Shown here: positions 43,630-55,947 of the stretch, in pieces
How positions within the stretch are numbered: the stretch's first letter is position 1
Layout of the letters: the number at the start of each line of letters is the position of its first letter
Origin: Symbiodinium microadriaticum
Taxonomy: Eukaryota; Sar; Dinophyceae; Suessiales; Symbiodiniaceae
Length of the DNA stretch: 64,000 bases
Direction: 5' to 3'
NCBI GenBank assembly: GCA_001939145.1
Contig: LSRX01001094.1
Location: 129,547 to 193,546 of the forward strand
Program-made: the position numbers and the translations under genes
The notes under the pieces: model-generated
The model's database searches: none
Seen by the model: the letters and a program-made list of their open reading frames with translations, nothing else
Told to the model about the DNA's origin: nothing

Positions 43630-45695
43630 GCATCATCAGCATCAGCTGGCAAACGCCTCCAGCATACCGACACCCGACATGAGCATCATGAGCATCAGCT
43701 GGCAAACTTTCTCGTCTTCTTCCGTCTTGAGGCTCGATGCTGCAGCTTGCGCTTGCAGCATGAGTTGGGGAGCGCTGCAGCATAACGATACCCAGTGAGC
43801 GGCATGAGCATCAGCTGGGAACCGTTCTGGTCCTGAGCACGTACTGGCAGCTTGTGCATCAGTGATAAAGCCACCTACCCGAGCATCATCAGCATCGACT
43901 GGGAAACGTCTCCAGCACAACGACACCCGACATGAGCATCATGAGCATCAGCTGGCAAACTTTCTCGTCCTCTTCCGTCTTGAGGCTCGATGCTGCAGCT
44001 TGCGCTTGCAGCATCAGCTGGGAAGCGCTGCAGCATAACGATACCCCAGTGAGCGGCATGAGCATCAGCTGGGAACCGTTCTGGTCCTGAGCACGTGCTG
44101 GCAGCTTGTGCATCAGTGAAAAAGCCACCTACCCGAGCATCATCAGCATCGACTGGGAAACGTCTCCAGCACAACGACACCCGACATGAGCATCATGAGC
44201 ATCAGCTGGCAAACTTTCTCGTCCTCTTCCGTCTTGAGGCTCGATGCTGCAGCTTGCGCTTGCAGCATCAGCTGGGAAGCGCTGCAGCATAACGATACCC
44301 CAGTGAGCGGCATGAGCATCAGCTGGGAACCGTTCTGGTCCTGAGCACGTGCTGGCAGCTTGTGCATCAGTGAAAAAGCCACCTACCCGAGCATCATCAG
44401 CATCGGCGGGGAAACGTCTCCAGCACAACGACACCCGACATGAGCATCATGAGCATCAGCTGGCAAACTTTCTCGTCCTCTTCCGTCTTGAGGCTCGATG
44501 CTGCAGCTTGCGCTTGCAGCATCAGCTGGGAAGCGCTGCAGCATAACGATACCCCAGTGAGCGGCATGAGCATCAGCTGGGAACCGTTCTGGTCCTGAGC
44601 ACGTGCTGGCAGCTTGTGCATCAGTGAAAAAGCCACCTACCCGAGCATCATCAGCATCGGCGGGGAAACGTCTCCAGCACAACGACACCCGACATGAGCA
44701 TCATGAGCATCAGCTGGCAAACTTTCTCGTCCTCTTCCGTCTTGAGGCTCGATGCTGCAGCTTGTGCTTGCAGCATCAGCTGGGAAGCGCTGCAGCATAA
44801 CGATACCCCAGTGAGCGGCATGAGCATCAGCTGGGAACCGTTCTGGTCCTGAGCACGTGCTGGCAGCTTGTGCATCAGTGAAAAAGCCACCTACCCGAGC
44901 ATCATCAGCATCAGCCGGGAAACGTCTCCAGCACAACGACACCCGACATGAGCATCATGAGCATCAGCTGGCAAACTTTCTCGTCCTCTTCCGTCTTGAG
45001 GCTCGATGCTGCAGCTTGCGCTTGCAGCATCAGCTGGGAAGCGCTGCAGCATAACGATACCCCAGTGAGCGGCATGAGCATCAGCTGGGAACCGTTCTGG
45101 TCCTGAGCACGTGCTGGCAGCTTGTGCATCAGTGAAAAAGCCACCTACCCGAGCATCATCAGCATCGGCCGGGAAACGTCTCCAGCACAACGACACCCGA
45201 CATGAGCATCATGAGCATCAGCTGGCAAACTTTCTCGTCCTCTTCCGTCTTGAGGCTCGATGCTGCAGCTTGTGCTTGCAGCATCAGCTGGGAAGCGCTG
45301 CAGCATAACGATACCCCAGTGAGCGGCATGAGCATCAGCTGGGAACCGTTCTGGTCCTGAGCACGTGCTGGCAGCTTGTGCATCAGTGAAAAAGCCACCT
45401 ACCCGAGCATCATCAGCATCAGCCGGGAAACGTCTCCAGCACAACGACACCCGACATGAGCATCATGAGCATCAGCTGGCAAACTTTCTCGTCCTCTTCC
45501 GTCTTGAGGCTCGATGCTGCAGCTTGTGCTTGCAGCATCAGCTGGGAAGCGCTGCAGCACAACGATACCCCAGTGAGCGGCATGAGCATCAGCTGGGAAG
45601 CGTTCTGGTCCTGAGCACGTGCTGGCAGCTTGTGCATCAGCGAAAAAGTCACCTACCCGAGCATCATCAGCATTAGCTGGGAAACTTTCTCGTCC
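43629..45695. repeat. Satellite of eight 254-bp units plus a partial ninth
   Basis: Unit starts lie at 43629, 43882, 44136, 44390, 44644, 44898, 45152, 45406 and 45660. The period is 254 except for one base less in the first unit. Units differ at only a few places. Each unit contains four related motifs built on GCATCAGCTGG(G/C)AA, so it is a higher-order repeat. Because 254 is not a multiple of three, the same 101-codon minus frame recurs in a new phase every unit, with four (R/S)xPADA motifs each time. Confidence 0.97.
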
Positions 45696-45906
45696 TGAGG
45701 GCAGTCGATGCGATGCTGGCAGCTTAGCTACTCAAGGTCCCATGGGACACCCCAGGTGGAGCAGGACGCGAGCAAACGTTGGGCATAATTGGCTGCGTGC
45801 CGCCCGATCAGGGCCGTGCTCGCTGCTGAGCCTCTGGACAAGAATTCGACGGACTTGCCATCTCATGGTGAAGCTGCAGCGGGCTCCTCGCGTATCGAGG
45901 ACATCC

Positions 45907-46245
45907 TCACGAAGCCCGGCACGATGAGGACCCGCAGGAGCATTTCCATCGCTGCTCTAGGAAGAGCTCCGTCCGAGAATTTACGACGTGGGCGTTCTGA
46001 GGATAGTCGACGCTGACTCGAGTGCCGGGGTGGACACGAAAGCTGGCGGATAGCGACTCCACGGATTTTTGGGGTGTGATGGCCGGCGAGGCTGTCAGCA
46101 ACTGCAAGTCTTGCCGTTTCGTGGATGTGAAACGGCCATCAATGCGGACAACCATTGACGAGGGCGGCGCCCTGTCGCCAGCATCACGACCACCAGCTTT
46201 CTCAAGAATCAACAGAACAAGAAGACAGGCGCAATCAGCATTCAA
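45907..46245 (-). CDS. Open frame of 112 codons, possible small protein
   Basis: Starts at ATG 46245, with a short hydrophobic run near its N-terminus (ACLLVLLILEKAGG) that could be a weak signal peptide. It continues VVRIDGRFTSTKRQDLQLLT and VHPGTRVSVDYPQNAHVV. Third codon positions are mostly G or C. Plus-strand frames over the same bases (45789-46255) read less well but are not excluded. No domain recognised. Confidence 0.35.
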   Translation of the reverse strand: MNADCACLLVLLILEKAGGRDAGDRAPPSSMVVRIDGRFTSTKRQDLQLLTASPAITPQKSVESLSASFRVHPGTRVSVDYPQNAHVVNSRTELFLEQRWKCSCGSSSCRAS

Positions 46246-46255
46246 CAGAATGTGA

Positions 46256-47220
46256 CTTGCGGGGACTCATTCCTCTGCATTGCATGTGCATCCCTGGAAG
46301 CCACACCCCACATCTGCTCGGGACATGTTGAGAACTCACGGCCTGCCGAGCTGCCGCGGCATCACTGGTCTCGGAGAGCTGTGGCCAAACCTCCTGCACA
46401 CTGCTTAAGGCCATCCCTGGCTCAAAGTGCTGGCGAGCGAAGCATCACGCAATCTGCCCTGCCGGGTCCTCTAGGGCCCGGAACACTTCCAAGAGCTGCC
46501 CGGAGCCCTGAGTGGTCGCTTGCTCGGCTCCGGGTTGGGAAGACCTACAACCGGCGGAGCTTCCAAGGCCGCCTGGTCGACCATGCCCGAAAGACCCGGT
46601 GACCTTCGGCCGCCGCTGGAGGCCAAGATGGCCTCTGCAGGAACTCTTTGCGGGCCCGGCCCGGCCCAGACTATCATATTGTCGCAATGCTCCCAACTCT
46701 GACATCCATCTTGAAGTATCCTGAACTCCCGACTCAAATACGCTTCAAAACCCAAGCGAACCTGGCGAGGCCTGCATCAGAGCCCGCCAGGTCGCCCGAA
46801 AGCCGCTCCAGCTCTGGCTGCTCATCTCGGCCAGCGCCGCACGGGCCGCGCCTGCAAGCGGCCGTCGTAAAGCTATATAAGGCTTGACTAAGGTTGACTG
46901 TTTTGTCAGTGCAGGAGCTTGTTATACAATTTCAAAGGATCTGACGACCCGCATCTGGACATATCAGTGCTGTCGAAATCCCGAAATCCCCAACCCGGAC
47001 TGAAAGTGCCCTAGACCCTGCTTGCACCATTCATGATCACCACCAGAGCTGTCGTCCTCTAGTTCCCAAGCCATGACGACCATTGGGGAGGTATCAGCAA
47101 CGTTAACAAGAACACTGATAGATGGGAATGCGGAATCGCACGTGTCGAGACTTCGGGGGGTGGCAGAGCAAAGGTTTCGAAACCCCTCCTACACCTCAGC
47201 AGCTCGGAACCCAGTGAGCC
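46256..47220. other. GC-rich stretch, no supported gene
   Basis: Both strands have overlapping Pro/Arg/Gly-rich frames (for example 46471-46755 minus), as expected of GC-rich non-coding DNA. None stands out. Confidence 0.4.
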
Positions 47221-47289
47221 TTGTGCGGGCCCCCTGAAGGACACGACTTTCAACCTGGGGCCGCAACCCTTGCTCGGACTTTAAAAAAG

Positions 47290-47502
47290 CGCCATGCGAT
47301 GTGCTATGAAAGCTTTAGGCTCCCGAAGCAAAAGCTCAGCTCCGGAGGCCCCCGGCAGCAGGGGTGCGAGGCCCAAGAGCCCACGAAGGAGAGGAGCGCC
47401 GCATGCGCGGGCGCCTTTGTTGGAGCCGAATGGGACTTGTCGTGCTCATGGAGGGTCGAGGACGCAGAGGCTGTGTGGAATGGGGCAGTAGAAGGACTCT
47501 GA
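47290..47502. other. Coding-like block, strand undecided
   Basis: Plus strand: HAMCYESFRLPKQKLSSGGP then AEWDLSCSWRVEDAEAVWNG and a stop. Minus strand: an 89-codon frame with APTKAPAHAALLSFVGSW. Both read as protein. Confidence 0.22.
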
Positions 47503-48027
47503 ACATGCTTCCCTCCGCGTTTGGGGTCTAGGCCGGCTAGTACTAAACACTGTCGGCCCATATCGAATTTCAAGATTGCAGGGAAGCATTTGACAAGGGA
47601 TTAGTCTTTGGAATAGCGATTGGTCATATGGATTGAACAATGCTGCCCTCGGTTTAGAGGGGACGTTTTGGAACTATGAAGGCCAAGCATGTGCTGTGCT
47701 TAGCTTGGCCGTGTGCAGCCCAGCAGCACGCAGCCACTACCTGGCGGACAATGGCTAGATCAAGCCTAAACCGTGGATCCATCCAGACACGTGCCAAGAT
47801 AAAGTGAGAGGTCGACTCTGGTATCGATACAATATGGACATACGCCGATATGACCTGCAAAGCTCTGTGTGTGATTCATAGATTCGGCGGGCAATGTATG
47901 CCCCCTTCCTACAAATTTGCATACACTGTCTTACATACACCTGCATCATTATCACCAACTACCGTACATACCAGTACTGACATAGTGACAGCATGTAACA
48001 GCTTTAACCTTTACTTTGTCGTTCGGT

Positions 48028-48130
48028 GCGCGGTTCCGCGCCTCGGCCGCTCCACGCTGCACTGGCGCTGGGCCAGCCAGGAGCCGGCGCAGAGGCCCGA
48101 AGAGCGAAGAAGGGAAGGCACCTCGTCGAA
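48028..48130. other. GC-rich island in AT-rich DNA, exon-like
   Basis: A GC-rich block between AT-rich segments, in the style of the 42.2 and 49.25 kb exon candidates. Plus frame: LHAALALGQPGAGAEARRAK. The minus strand is also open in all frames. Strand not decided. 48.15-49.2 kb has no gene I can support, but does have a purine tract GGGGAGGGG at about 48780-48812. Confidence 0.25.
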
Positions 48131-49232
48131 CTCGCAGACATTTGCATGGCTATACTACCCTATACAATATCGTAGAGACATGAGAAACGGAACGACCAAA
48201 AGACACACAGAGAGGTCGCGATCTGTACAGTCCATCGATTGTGCACACAGGCACATGCAGATGTCTACTTGCTTGCATATAAACAATAAGCCTTGGAGCA
48301 CTCGAAGCATCGATAACGACGACACCGGACACTTCTGGGCTATGCGCTTTCGCGGGATATCCTATACAAGCCGAGTGATAGCGAGCTGCTGACTTGTAGT
48401 TGTCCACCTGATGTCTGAAGCATTGCTTTCCTAGCCCCTGGACCCAGAGGCTTCAAGACGCAAACAGAACAACTCAGCACTCCGGGCCTACCAAGCCCTC
48501 ATCGGCAGCTTGTTCGCGTGCACATGCATAGTCCTTGGCAGGTAATTATTCGCCCATAGGAAGTGCTCGCCGCAAGGTCAACTCAATGCGCACTGGATAC
48601 TCGGGCTTCAATGACCGAACAAATCCACGGTGGATGGCATCTGCCAAACCACAGACAACGGCCACAGCGGAGTTTGCCCAAACTGACGTCTGATGTCTGC
48701 GACATGTGGAAGACTCACAAAAGCCGTACTCTTGATTGCTGCTAGTCTCGCAATGTAAGCCGCTCGCGAGATACTGGCAAAGGGGAGAGGAGGCGAGGGG
48801 AGGGGAGGGCGCAGCCCTACGACACTTCGCTTACTGTACGTGAACGCTGCTGCCAGGCATCATCTGCTGGCGGCTTTTGAAGTCTTCCGGTCTTGGTCTG
48901 TGGCACCACGTTTTCCTCAAGCGTTGCCGGACAGAAGAGACATGTAACACCACGCGGCCCTGCTAAGTCAGCTGCGAACCCAGCTAGCATGGCACCATAC
49001 ATCAACTGTCTTTACCATTTTCTTTCTACTCGTCGCAATTCCATGAACGCGGAGATACTACAGTTCTCATGTATGCACAACTATACTCTAGGTTCTAGTG
49101 TACCAACAGAACTAAATTTGAGGTCACAGCACAAGAACTAACCAAACCAGTATCAAGTATACCACTACCCCCTTGTCATGTTCATCTTCTCTTCGCCAGA
49201 AATGTTATAGTCTGTGTAAACCGGCTCCCGCC

Positions 49233-49335
49233 TTGGCACCGCGGCGCAGGCGCAGCCGGCGAAGGAAGCCGCGGAGTGGGCCATGGGCCTCCGGAGCTTC
49301 GCTGAAACGTCGGAGCCGGGTCAGCGCGAATCGAA
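49233..49335 (+). CDS. Candidate exon
   Basis: A GC-rich block in AT-rich surroundings. The plus strand encodes AQAQPAKEAAEWAMGLRSFA then ETSEPGQRES, with a possible CGCAG acceptor at 49249. It is Ala/Glu-rich like the exons at 41.8 and 42.2 kb but on the other strand. Function unknown. Confidence 0.35.
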
Positions 49336-49439
49336 AGGGGCTCTTATTCTCATGGCTCCTTAGACCGAGATGCCGCAAATGTCCTGATTATCTGCAATTC
49401 GCTAAAGTCACGTACCTAATTTCGAAGGCTTAGCCAGGT

Positions 49440-51490
49440 GTGTGATGCTGAAAGGGCCCTCTGCTTCCGCTTCATTGATCTGGACCAAAGGCTGACAACC
49501 CGTTGGGTCAAACCTCGATGTATGCGATTCCTGGATCGAAACCTAGAGCATCAACAAAATGCTCGTTGCACTCAGAAACTGGCACTTCCCAGCAAAGAAA
49601 GCTTCTCAAGCAAAGAACGCAGTGAGATCCTCCTGCTTTCGCCGGCCTTGCAAACCGTGTAGTAGCACTTTCCAGTTCCCTTGTACTTGCACTTGTGGTA
49701 GAACGCATGAAGAACCATGAATAAAGAAGACTGCCGAAGGACACAAAAGCATTCACCCCTGACGTGCCTGCGGTCGCAACAGTATCTGCGCTGCCTGGCG
49801 CAGCGGCAGCAAGACCTGTGTAACGTGTATGCCATACACAGTGTATGCACTTGATGCTATTGTGGCCGAGGCGTGTTTGAGAACAGGTGCTCTGAGTCTG
49901 AGTAGGTGACAGGGAGGGTGTGAGACTTGCTACCCTCGAGGAGTCACGTCACAATCGACAAAGACATCAACAAGTCAAAACCCTTGCACCGAAGTGAGAA
50001 GTGTCCGGTCGCCTCATCCATGTTCTGGACCGGCCGGGAGAGCTCGGTGGTAATCCTCAAGCCACTTCACACTGCTCACATGAGCCTGAGCCTAGCTGAA
50101 GTCGCCAAGGGGTCCTGTGCAGCTTCTGGAAAGTCGCAGAGAGCTCGGCCAGCTCAGCAGCAGGCACCTGGCACAAGCCGATCTCTCGGTCAAAAGCCGA
50201 CTTGTCTCTGACATGGCAAATGCAGCAATGCATGCTCGGAAGCACACCACGACATGCAGCACAGATGCGCCCTAGTGAATAGCCGCAGACACCTGGCTCA
50301 CGACATACGACATGGTCGCGGACCTGCCTGCATCTCCTCCTTGACAGCTTCTGCAGCCTCCTGGACACATGGAATTTCATGGCTGACGCCGGTGAAGTAA
50401 CAATAGCGCGAAGATGATCTAGACACACACGCTGGCTTGCTGTTCTGGTTGTCCTCATGGCGAAGCAGCACCTCTGTACCGAAGTAGCAGTCGCTGTCAA
50501 AGTCTACTGTTCCGTGAGTTGGGGCAGTCAGGGGCACGAACAAGCACCTAAACACACACACTTCTCCAGCAGATAAGTATTAACCTTTTTTCTAGGACGT
50601 CGTCCGGATGTCCACAGGCTTGACTTGATAATGGAGTGTATGTGGACGAAACAGGACTCCTGTTTGAAACAAGCGCTTACAATGCCGAATGCATCTGCAG
50701 CGAGAAGATGGACCTGTAAACTCGTAGGCATCTGCCTTCCGACCCTCTGGCTACCTGCCGCTACTGTGGTGTTCCCATGCGGAAAGTTTATTTTATGTTT
50801 ATGTGTTTTTTCTCCTGACGAGTGTTCCTTGGATCGAGACAACGACAAAGTGGCACTGCTCAGTTGAAGCATTGACCACGGGCGTGCATGCTACGGTGAA
50901 AGGCAGACTGTGCTTCTCAGACTCAAGCCTGCTCCCTGAACCCTGGAATCTGCTCGGCATGCAAAGGCCAATAAGGAGGCCTCGCCCATCTGCGCGGGCC
51001 TCGCATCGAGAAGAGGCTCTTTCTGTCCCCAACGTCTTTGGTAACTAGGAGAACAGTCACGGGCAAGCGAAAGGCGAAGAGCTACCAGACTGGCACTGGA
51101 CATCAGACATCATTGGACCGGTATCGAGCATGGTTGAAAACCCTGCTGAGACAGGGTTCACAAGCCTATCTGCCAGAATTCGTCGTAGTTGTGTCCAGCA
51201 ACTTTCTGGAACGGCTCCTGGATCGCATGGCTTCCGCTGGGCCAACAGCTACGTGTGGCATTATACTGTAAACTGATGGAATTTAGTGGATCACTCAGGT
51301 GAACTTCGACTTCCACGCTCGATGGATCTTCCGATCAGTGCCAGGCCTGGAGACAGGTGCCTGAGCAGCGGCTCCAACCTCCAGCGCCCGGTGGGGTTGC
51401 ACCACGTGATCGCAGGGGGCTAAAGGAAGTCCTAAACTAAGTCAAGTCCCCCTGTACAGTCTAGGTCCACGCGCTTTTCATGAGAGGCCT
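49440..51490. other. Mostly non-coding by eye, weak frames only
   Basis: Several frames of 60-150 codons on both strands (for example 50057-50500 minus and 50528-50872 minus) are Arg/Ser/Cys-rich and not convincing. No structural RNA, repeat array or terminator-like element was seen. Confidence 0.35.
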
Positions 51491-51851
51491 CCCTTCAGAA
51501 GCCTTGTGAGCCCATCCTTGAAAGGTTCGGCTTGAGTGTTTCTAGAGTTGTCGGGCCGATACATGAATCGCGTCCACGCTTTTTTGCCGCTGTGCCAGCT
51601 CCGATTGTGCCTGAGATCGTTTCCTCAAGCACACCGCGCTGCACTTCACAGAAGCTCGAGCAGTGCTTCGCGACACAAAAGACCACGATGCCTGGCGCTC
51701 GATTCTGACAACTGGAAGGTGCAAGGACCGCAACAAAAAAGACCGCGACACATAGTGTCCAAAGTCCTGGGACAACTCTTCGGTCACACCTTACAGCTGG
51801 GTATTGAGGGACACCCCTGCCGATCGCCAGTGAACATCTGCGACGAGCGGC

Positions 51852-52193
51852 ATGCAGCTGTATCCCTTCAGCAACCGTCAGTTGAATAATTACCCGCATG
51901 GGGTGCCAAGAAGTGCTGACAGAGCTCGTTGGCTAGCAATCTTACGGGCGAGCAAAAAGGCAGTCGGCAAGACGGCGCTAAAAACGATCGAATCCCAAAC
52001 AACGAAGCGCAAGCCGGACATTCACTTGGTGCTGAAGCTAGGCAGATGGAGCAAAGAGGTAACGGGTGCAAAGGGGGGAGGGGGGTTCTTGGCCTCGCTA
52101 CTAGTAGTAGACTTGTCTCTGACACCCCAAGAGTGGGAGTCCTGGCGACGGGAGGCTGCATGGAAGCCTAGCAGAGGCCCAAGGTGCAGATAG
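51852..52193 (+). CDS. Unassigned open frame, 113 codons
   Basis: Starts at ATG 51852. It encodes a basic helical run (WLAILRASKKAVGKTALKTI then TKRKPDIHLVLKLGRWSKEV) and a Trp-rich end. Another plus frame (51929-52171) and a minus frame (51868-52161) overlap. No domain recognised. Confidence 0.25.
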   Translation: MQLYPFSNRQLNNYPHGVPRSADRARWLAILRASKKAVGKTALKTIESQTTKRKPDIHLVLKLGRWSKEVTGAKGGGGFLASLLVVDLSLTPQEWESWRREAAWKPSRGPRCR

Positions 52194-52629
52194 ATTCCGA
52201 GCTCCGAGGCTGTGCGGCTTCCAGGACAGCCGGCCGTCCGCCAAGGCTCAAACTCAGAACTACCGAAACAATGTATCTGTACAGCCAGACCCCTCATGCC
52301 CGCTGGAGAGGGCAGAACATGCACTGCTGCGTCATCAACCGAGAAACTGTAGGAAGCAGCCCGGATCCTGCAGTGGGCTAAATCATAGAAGAAAAGTCTT
52401 CAACAACACAAACTAAAGCCACTAGACCTTGCCGATCACTGTGGTGCTTGCATGTGGAGGGGTCTCGTGCTCTCTGAGACCACCAGGCCACTGACAGCAG
52501 CTGTCTACAACAGCCTTCGGGAATGCACGAGCTTGGGATGCCAAAGTTCAAGTTTCAACTAACTTTGTCAGGATGTTTGAGATCCCAGGTGGTACTGACC
52601 ATTGTATTTATACAAGACGCTGATTAGGA

Positions 52630-52830
52630 CTAGGTTCCTGCGGATGCTGCCGCACAGCTGCTGACCAGTGCACTGTGACCCAACTCGCTGTCCAGGGCTG
52701 GACGGATGTGGCTGCTGATCTGGTTGCACCCGTGGGCGAAATCTGTGTATGTTGCATCACGTCGAACCTTCACATCGAATAAAGCAATGGCTCGCAGACA
52801 GCTTGCCGACTCGTCCACTACTCTGCACAC
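52630..52830 (-). CDS. Candidate terminal exon
   Basis: After a TTACACAG acceptor-like word the minus strand encodes RVVDESASCLRAIALFDVKV and RRDATYTDFAHGCNQISSHI, ending at TAG. The plus strand (52706-52963) is a weaker rival. No family recognised. 52.2-52.6 and 52.97-53.88 kb show nothing I can support. Confidence 0.33.
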   Translation of the reverse strand: MCRVVDESASCLRAIALFDVKVRRDATYTDFAHGCNQISSHIRPALDSELGHSALVSSCAAASAGT

Positions 52831-53896
52831 TCTGTGTAAAATAGCTCGGCGACAGCTGCTTGACCTCTTTCTGGGCTCGGAACATTCTCTAGCGCCCGCT
52901 GCACATCCTAAAATGGCAGCAGTAGTGCCAGGGGTGCACGAGTGTCATGGTAATGTCTGGTAGCAGTCATGGTCATGCCACCACCATGGTGGCGCTTGAT
53001 GTTGCTAGTCTGGTGGAACGGTGTATTGGATGGCAACTCGCAAGGGCCTGCGCTTGGTAAGCTTGTGGATTTAGCAAGCGGGGTTAATAATGACGAGGTC
53101 GAAGAGGCCTATTCAGTAGTGGGAAGTACCTGGATGAATAAGCAAAGCTCTTGCGAATGAAGCTTCAGACGATGTCATGGCCAGTAGTAAGGGGACTCTA
53201 AACCTGCTACTGATAAACTGAGGTCCCGCAACTGACGGTGAGCCGAAGCGGCTTCAACATCTCAGGCCTAACTACGCGTGAAGAAATACTGACCGAGCAG
53301 CCAGGAAGCCCGGAAGCTATGCAAGCTGCAGTCGAGGATGCTTGATCTCAAAGCTTCTTCTGACCTTTATCGCGGCTTCACCGGGCCAGCTCTGGTCCAA
53401 CCCATACACGCCTTGCGCCGCTTTATCCGCCTTCTAGCTCGATGGCTGTGCGAAGTTAGTCCCTTGATGCCGCCGCTCCAACGTGGACCTACACAGACCT
53501 ACTTCCTGTGCACACGGGAGTAACTTGGGGCTACCATTCCCAGGGCCTTTTGGGCAGCCCCTCTGCGCTGTGCTCTTGAGACCCACACTGTTGAGGCTCG
53601 TGACTCATGCATAAGCTAACCGGTACATCGTCACCAACGTGAGTAATTAGCAGTGTGCCGGGTCTTTCTAATTTCCGCCCTAGAGACTCTGAGGCACCGT
53701 CGGATGTTTGTAGTGGCTTGGGATCCAAAGTGGTTGTAGGTCGCCGGTTTGGTAGGGCAGGGAGACTCTTTGGGGCACAGCGCAGCTGTGTCGGTCAGCT
53801 CGCCCCGAGAGCAACTTTACCAAAACCCTAAAGATCCTTCAGCGCTTCAGCATCAGGGGCATAATGCCCTGCAAAGGTGCAGCTCATTCCTGGGTG

Positions 53897-54211
53897 TCAC
53901 GAAGCGGTTCGCACTTGATCACGACAGTTGAGGTATATCGATTGGGGGGTCGTACTTGTGGGCAGTCTCCACATTGAGCAGCCCGCACACCCAATCGGCC
54001 CACTCGGCCCCCCCCGGGACCCCGCTCCGAAGCCAGAACTGAACTGAGCGGCCCAGGAGTGGCTGTTGAGCGCTGCGTGGAGCTGGCTGCTGAGCTGGCT
54101 GTTGGCCATCTCCAGATGGACCACCTCGGCTCGGTTCGGCATCCACAAAAAATCATGCTTCCGAAATATCAAGGACACCTTAAGCTTTGTACTAAGCATG
54201 TTTTGCATCAT
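53897..54211. other. Coding-like block, strand undecided
   Basis: Minus strand: 104 codons with NRAEVVHLEMANSQLSSQLH. Plus strand: 60 codons with RCVELAAELAVGHLQMDHLG. A CCCTAAA word lies at 53825. Confidence 0.22.
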
Positions 54212-54553
54212 GCTCCCCGAATGAAACTCCGAGGAGTATGACCCTTACCAAGAGCCAGTCTAGGACGCCGTCCACCGAGCCTCGAGATTCATGGCGGACA
54301 TACCAAATCCCGATCCCGCCGGATCTGCAGAGCTTCAGTTCGCTTTTTCGTTCAGTTTAGCGCCTTCGACACGGGTGCCTGCATCGTCGAGGCTTCGAGT
54401 CACATGGTTTGAGGTCGCCTGTTTACAGCATTCTTGTGCCGAACGACTTGAGCACCGATTGCGGAGGACCGCTGTAGCCCAAGAGACCCCAACTGATTGA
54501 AAGCTGTGGCCAGAAAGGAAGAGACCGCTGGCAACTTGGAAACGTCACGCAAA

Positions 54554-54834
54554 AAAACAAAAACAAAAAAAACGCTAAACAGGCACACAGAGACAGACAC
54601 AGACACACAGACAGAGAGAGAGAGAGAGAGGGAGACGGCATTGCGGGCATCCGGGCTCGCTCCTCGAGGCTGGCGATCCGAGCAGCCGAACCTCAGAGTT
54701 TCAAAAATAATATATATACATATATTATATTATATTATATTATATTATATTATATTATATTCTATTCTATTCTATTATATTCTATTCTATTCTATTCTAT
54801 TCCATTATATTATATTATATTATATTACATTAAA
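54554..54834. repeat. AAAC, ACAG, GAGA tracts and TATTA/TTCTA minisatellite
   Basis: A run of AACAAAAAC, ACAGACAC and GAGAGA is followed, after about 60 bases of unique DNA, by a pentamer array of TTATA and TTCTA (54712-54834). Confidence 0.93.
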
Positions 54835-55569
54835 GCAAGAAGGAGTGAAAGCTTTCGTTGCAGCTCCATGGCTACTTGCGATGGAGGCAAGAGGTAGTTG
54901 GTGACTGTGGCCGCTAAAGTTCGTTAGAGCATGGCCCCATAAGGCACAAGATCTAGCAAAACGACAGCAAGCAATGATAGTCATAGATGTGTTTATACAT
55001 GCATAGTAATAGCAAGATAATGTGAGATACCGGGGCCAGCAAGAGTAAGGTAGCAAAGCGAGACAACCCTGTCGCGTTCCCACGCCCCGTTGATCCATTC
55101 GACACAGGCCGCAAAATGCGCGAAGTCTTTGCAGCTGAGCCTCTCATGGCATGATCCTCAGCCGTCCAGGGGGGTTGGCATTCTCGCAACCCAGCAATGA
55201 CTCAAAGCCAGCTCCGGAACAAAACGATTGCCACAAGTAACGACACTGCCCCTCCACCACTTCATACTGGCTTCCGAACTGGCCACTTTCGTAGGGGGGG
55301 GGAAGTTTCGAAGGCATTGGGCCCAGCAGCCATGAGCCACCGGAGGAGATCACCAGAGTCTGCCGGTAGGCAGGAGTAGGCGACAGGCAGCCCATGCAGC
55401 TCCTCCAAGTCTTCTTGGCTTTGCTACGGCGGGATTCTTGGGAAGTGCCAACCAGCTTACAATCAACCCCTATGAAATCTTCAGAGCTCCTAATCCCCGA
55501 ATCCTGATCCCCCTCTACCCGAAGCGAGCCTGGCCAGCAAGGGAGATGGGCACTGCAGCCATCAGGGGG

Positions 55570-55772
55570 CTGTGCACCACCTGCGGCTCCTTTCTGCGAA
55601 GTATCTTGACAAGGGCCAGGTGGTCTTCGCTGAGAAGCTTACAATCATACACAGCGCGCGGGAAGGCACCATGTCTTTGTCAAGGTATGCATTGCACGCA
55701 TCTCTTATACAAAGCCGCAAGCTTTGGAAGAAAGATGCCAGCGGATGCTGCGCAGGGTCCGGGTCATTTTAA
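55570..55772 (+). CDS. Candidate exon
   Basis: The plus strand encodes LLSAKYLDKGQVVFAEKLTI then SAREGTMSLSRYALHASLIQ, and ends at TAA. It reads as a real helical protein segment. The longer overlapping frame 55438-55797 is less natural. Function unknown. Confidence 0.36.
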
Positions 55773-55947
55773 TGCGCCTGCCCTTCCAGGCTTCTAGTTG
55801 TCCGTCCTGAGTCGCGTCGTGCTCCCACAACTCCGGGGTGGCTGTTCCACTCCGGACCTGTTCAAAAACGCAGTCGCTGGAGGAGCTCGAGGTGCGAAGG
55901 CTCACAAAAACAAGTGCCTGCCACGAGAGGTTCAAGGCTAAAGGATG

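Noticed and set aside
43629..45695. CRISPR-like array
   Set aside because: The unit is 254 bp with no distinct spacers, and the context is eukaryotic; this is a satellite.
47850..48392. A 180-codon plus-strand frame
   Set aside because: It crosses AT-rich and GC-rich segments with changing style and has no domain; only the GC-rich island inside it looks exon-like.
54497..54904. A 135-codon frame with Tyr/Ile/Leu repeats
   Set aside because: Built from the GAGA and TATTA repeats; not a gene.
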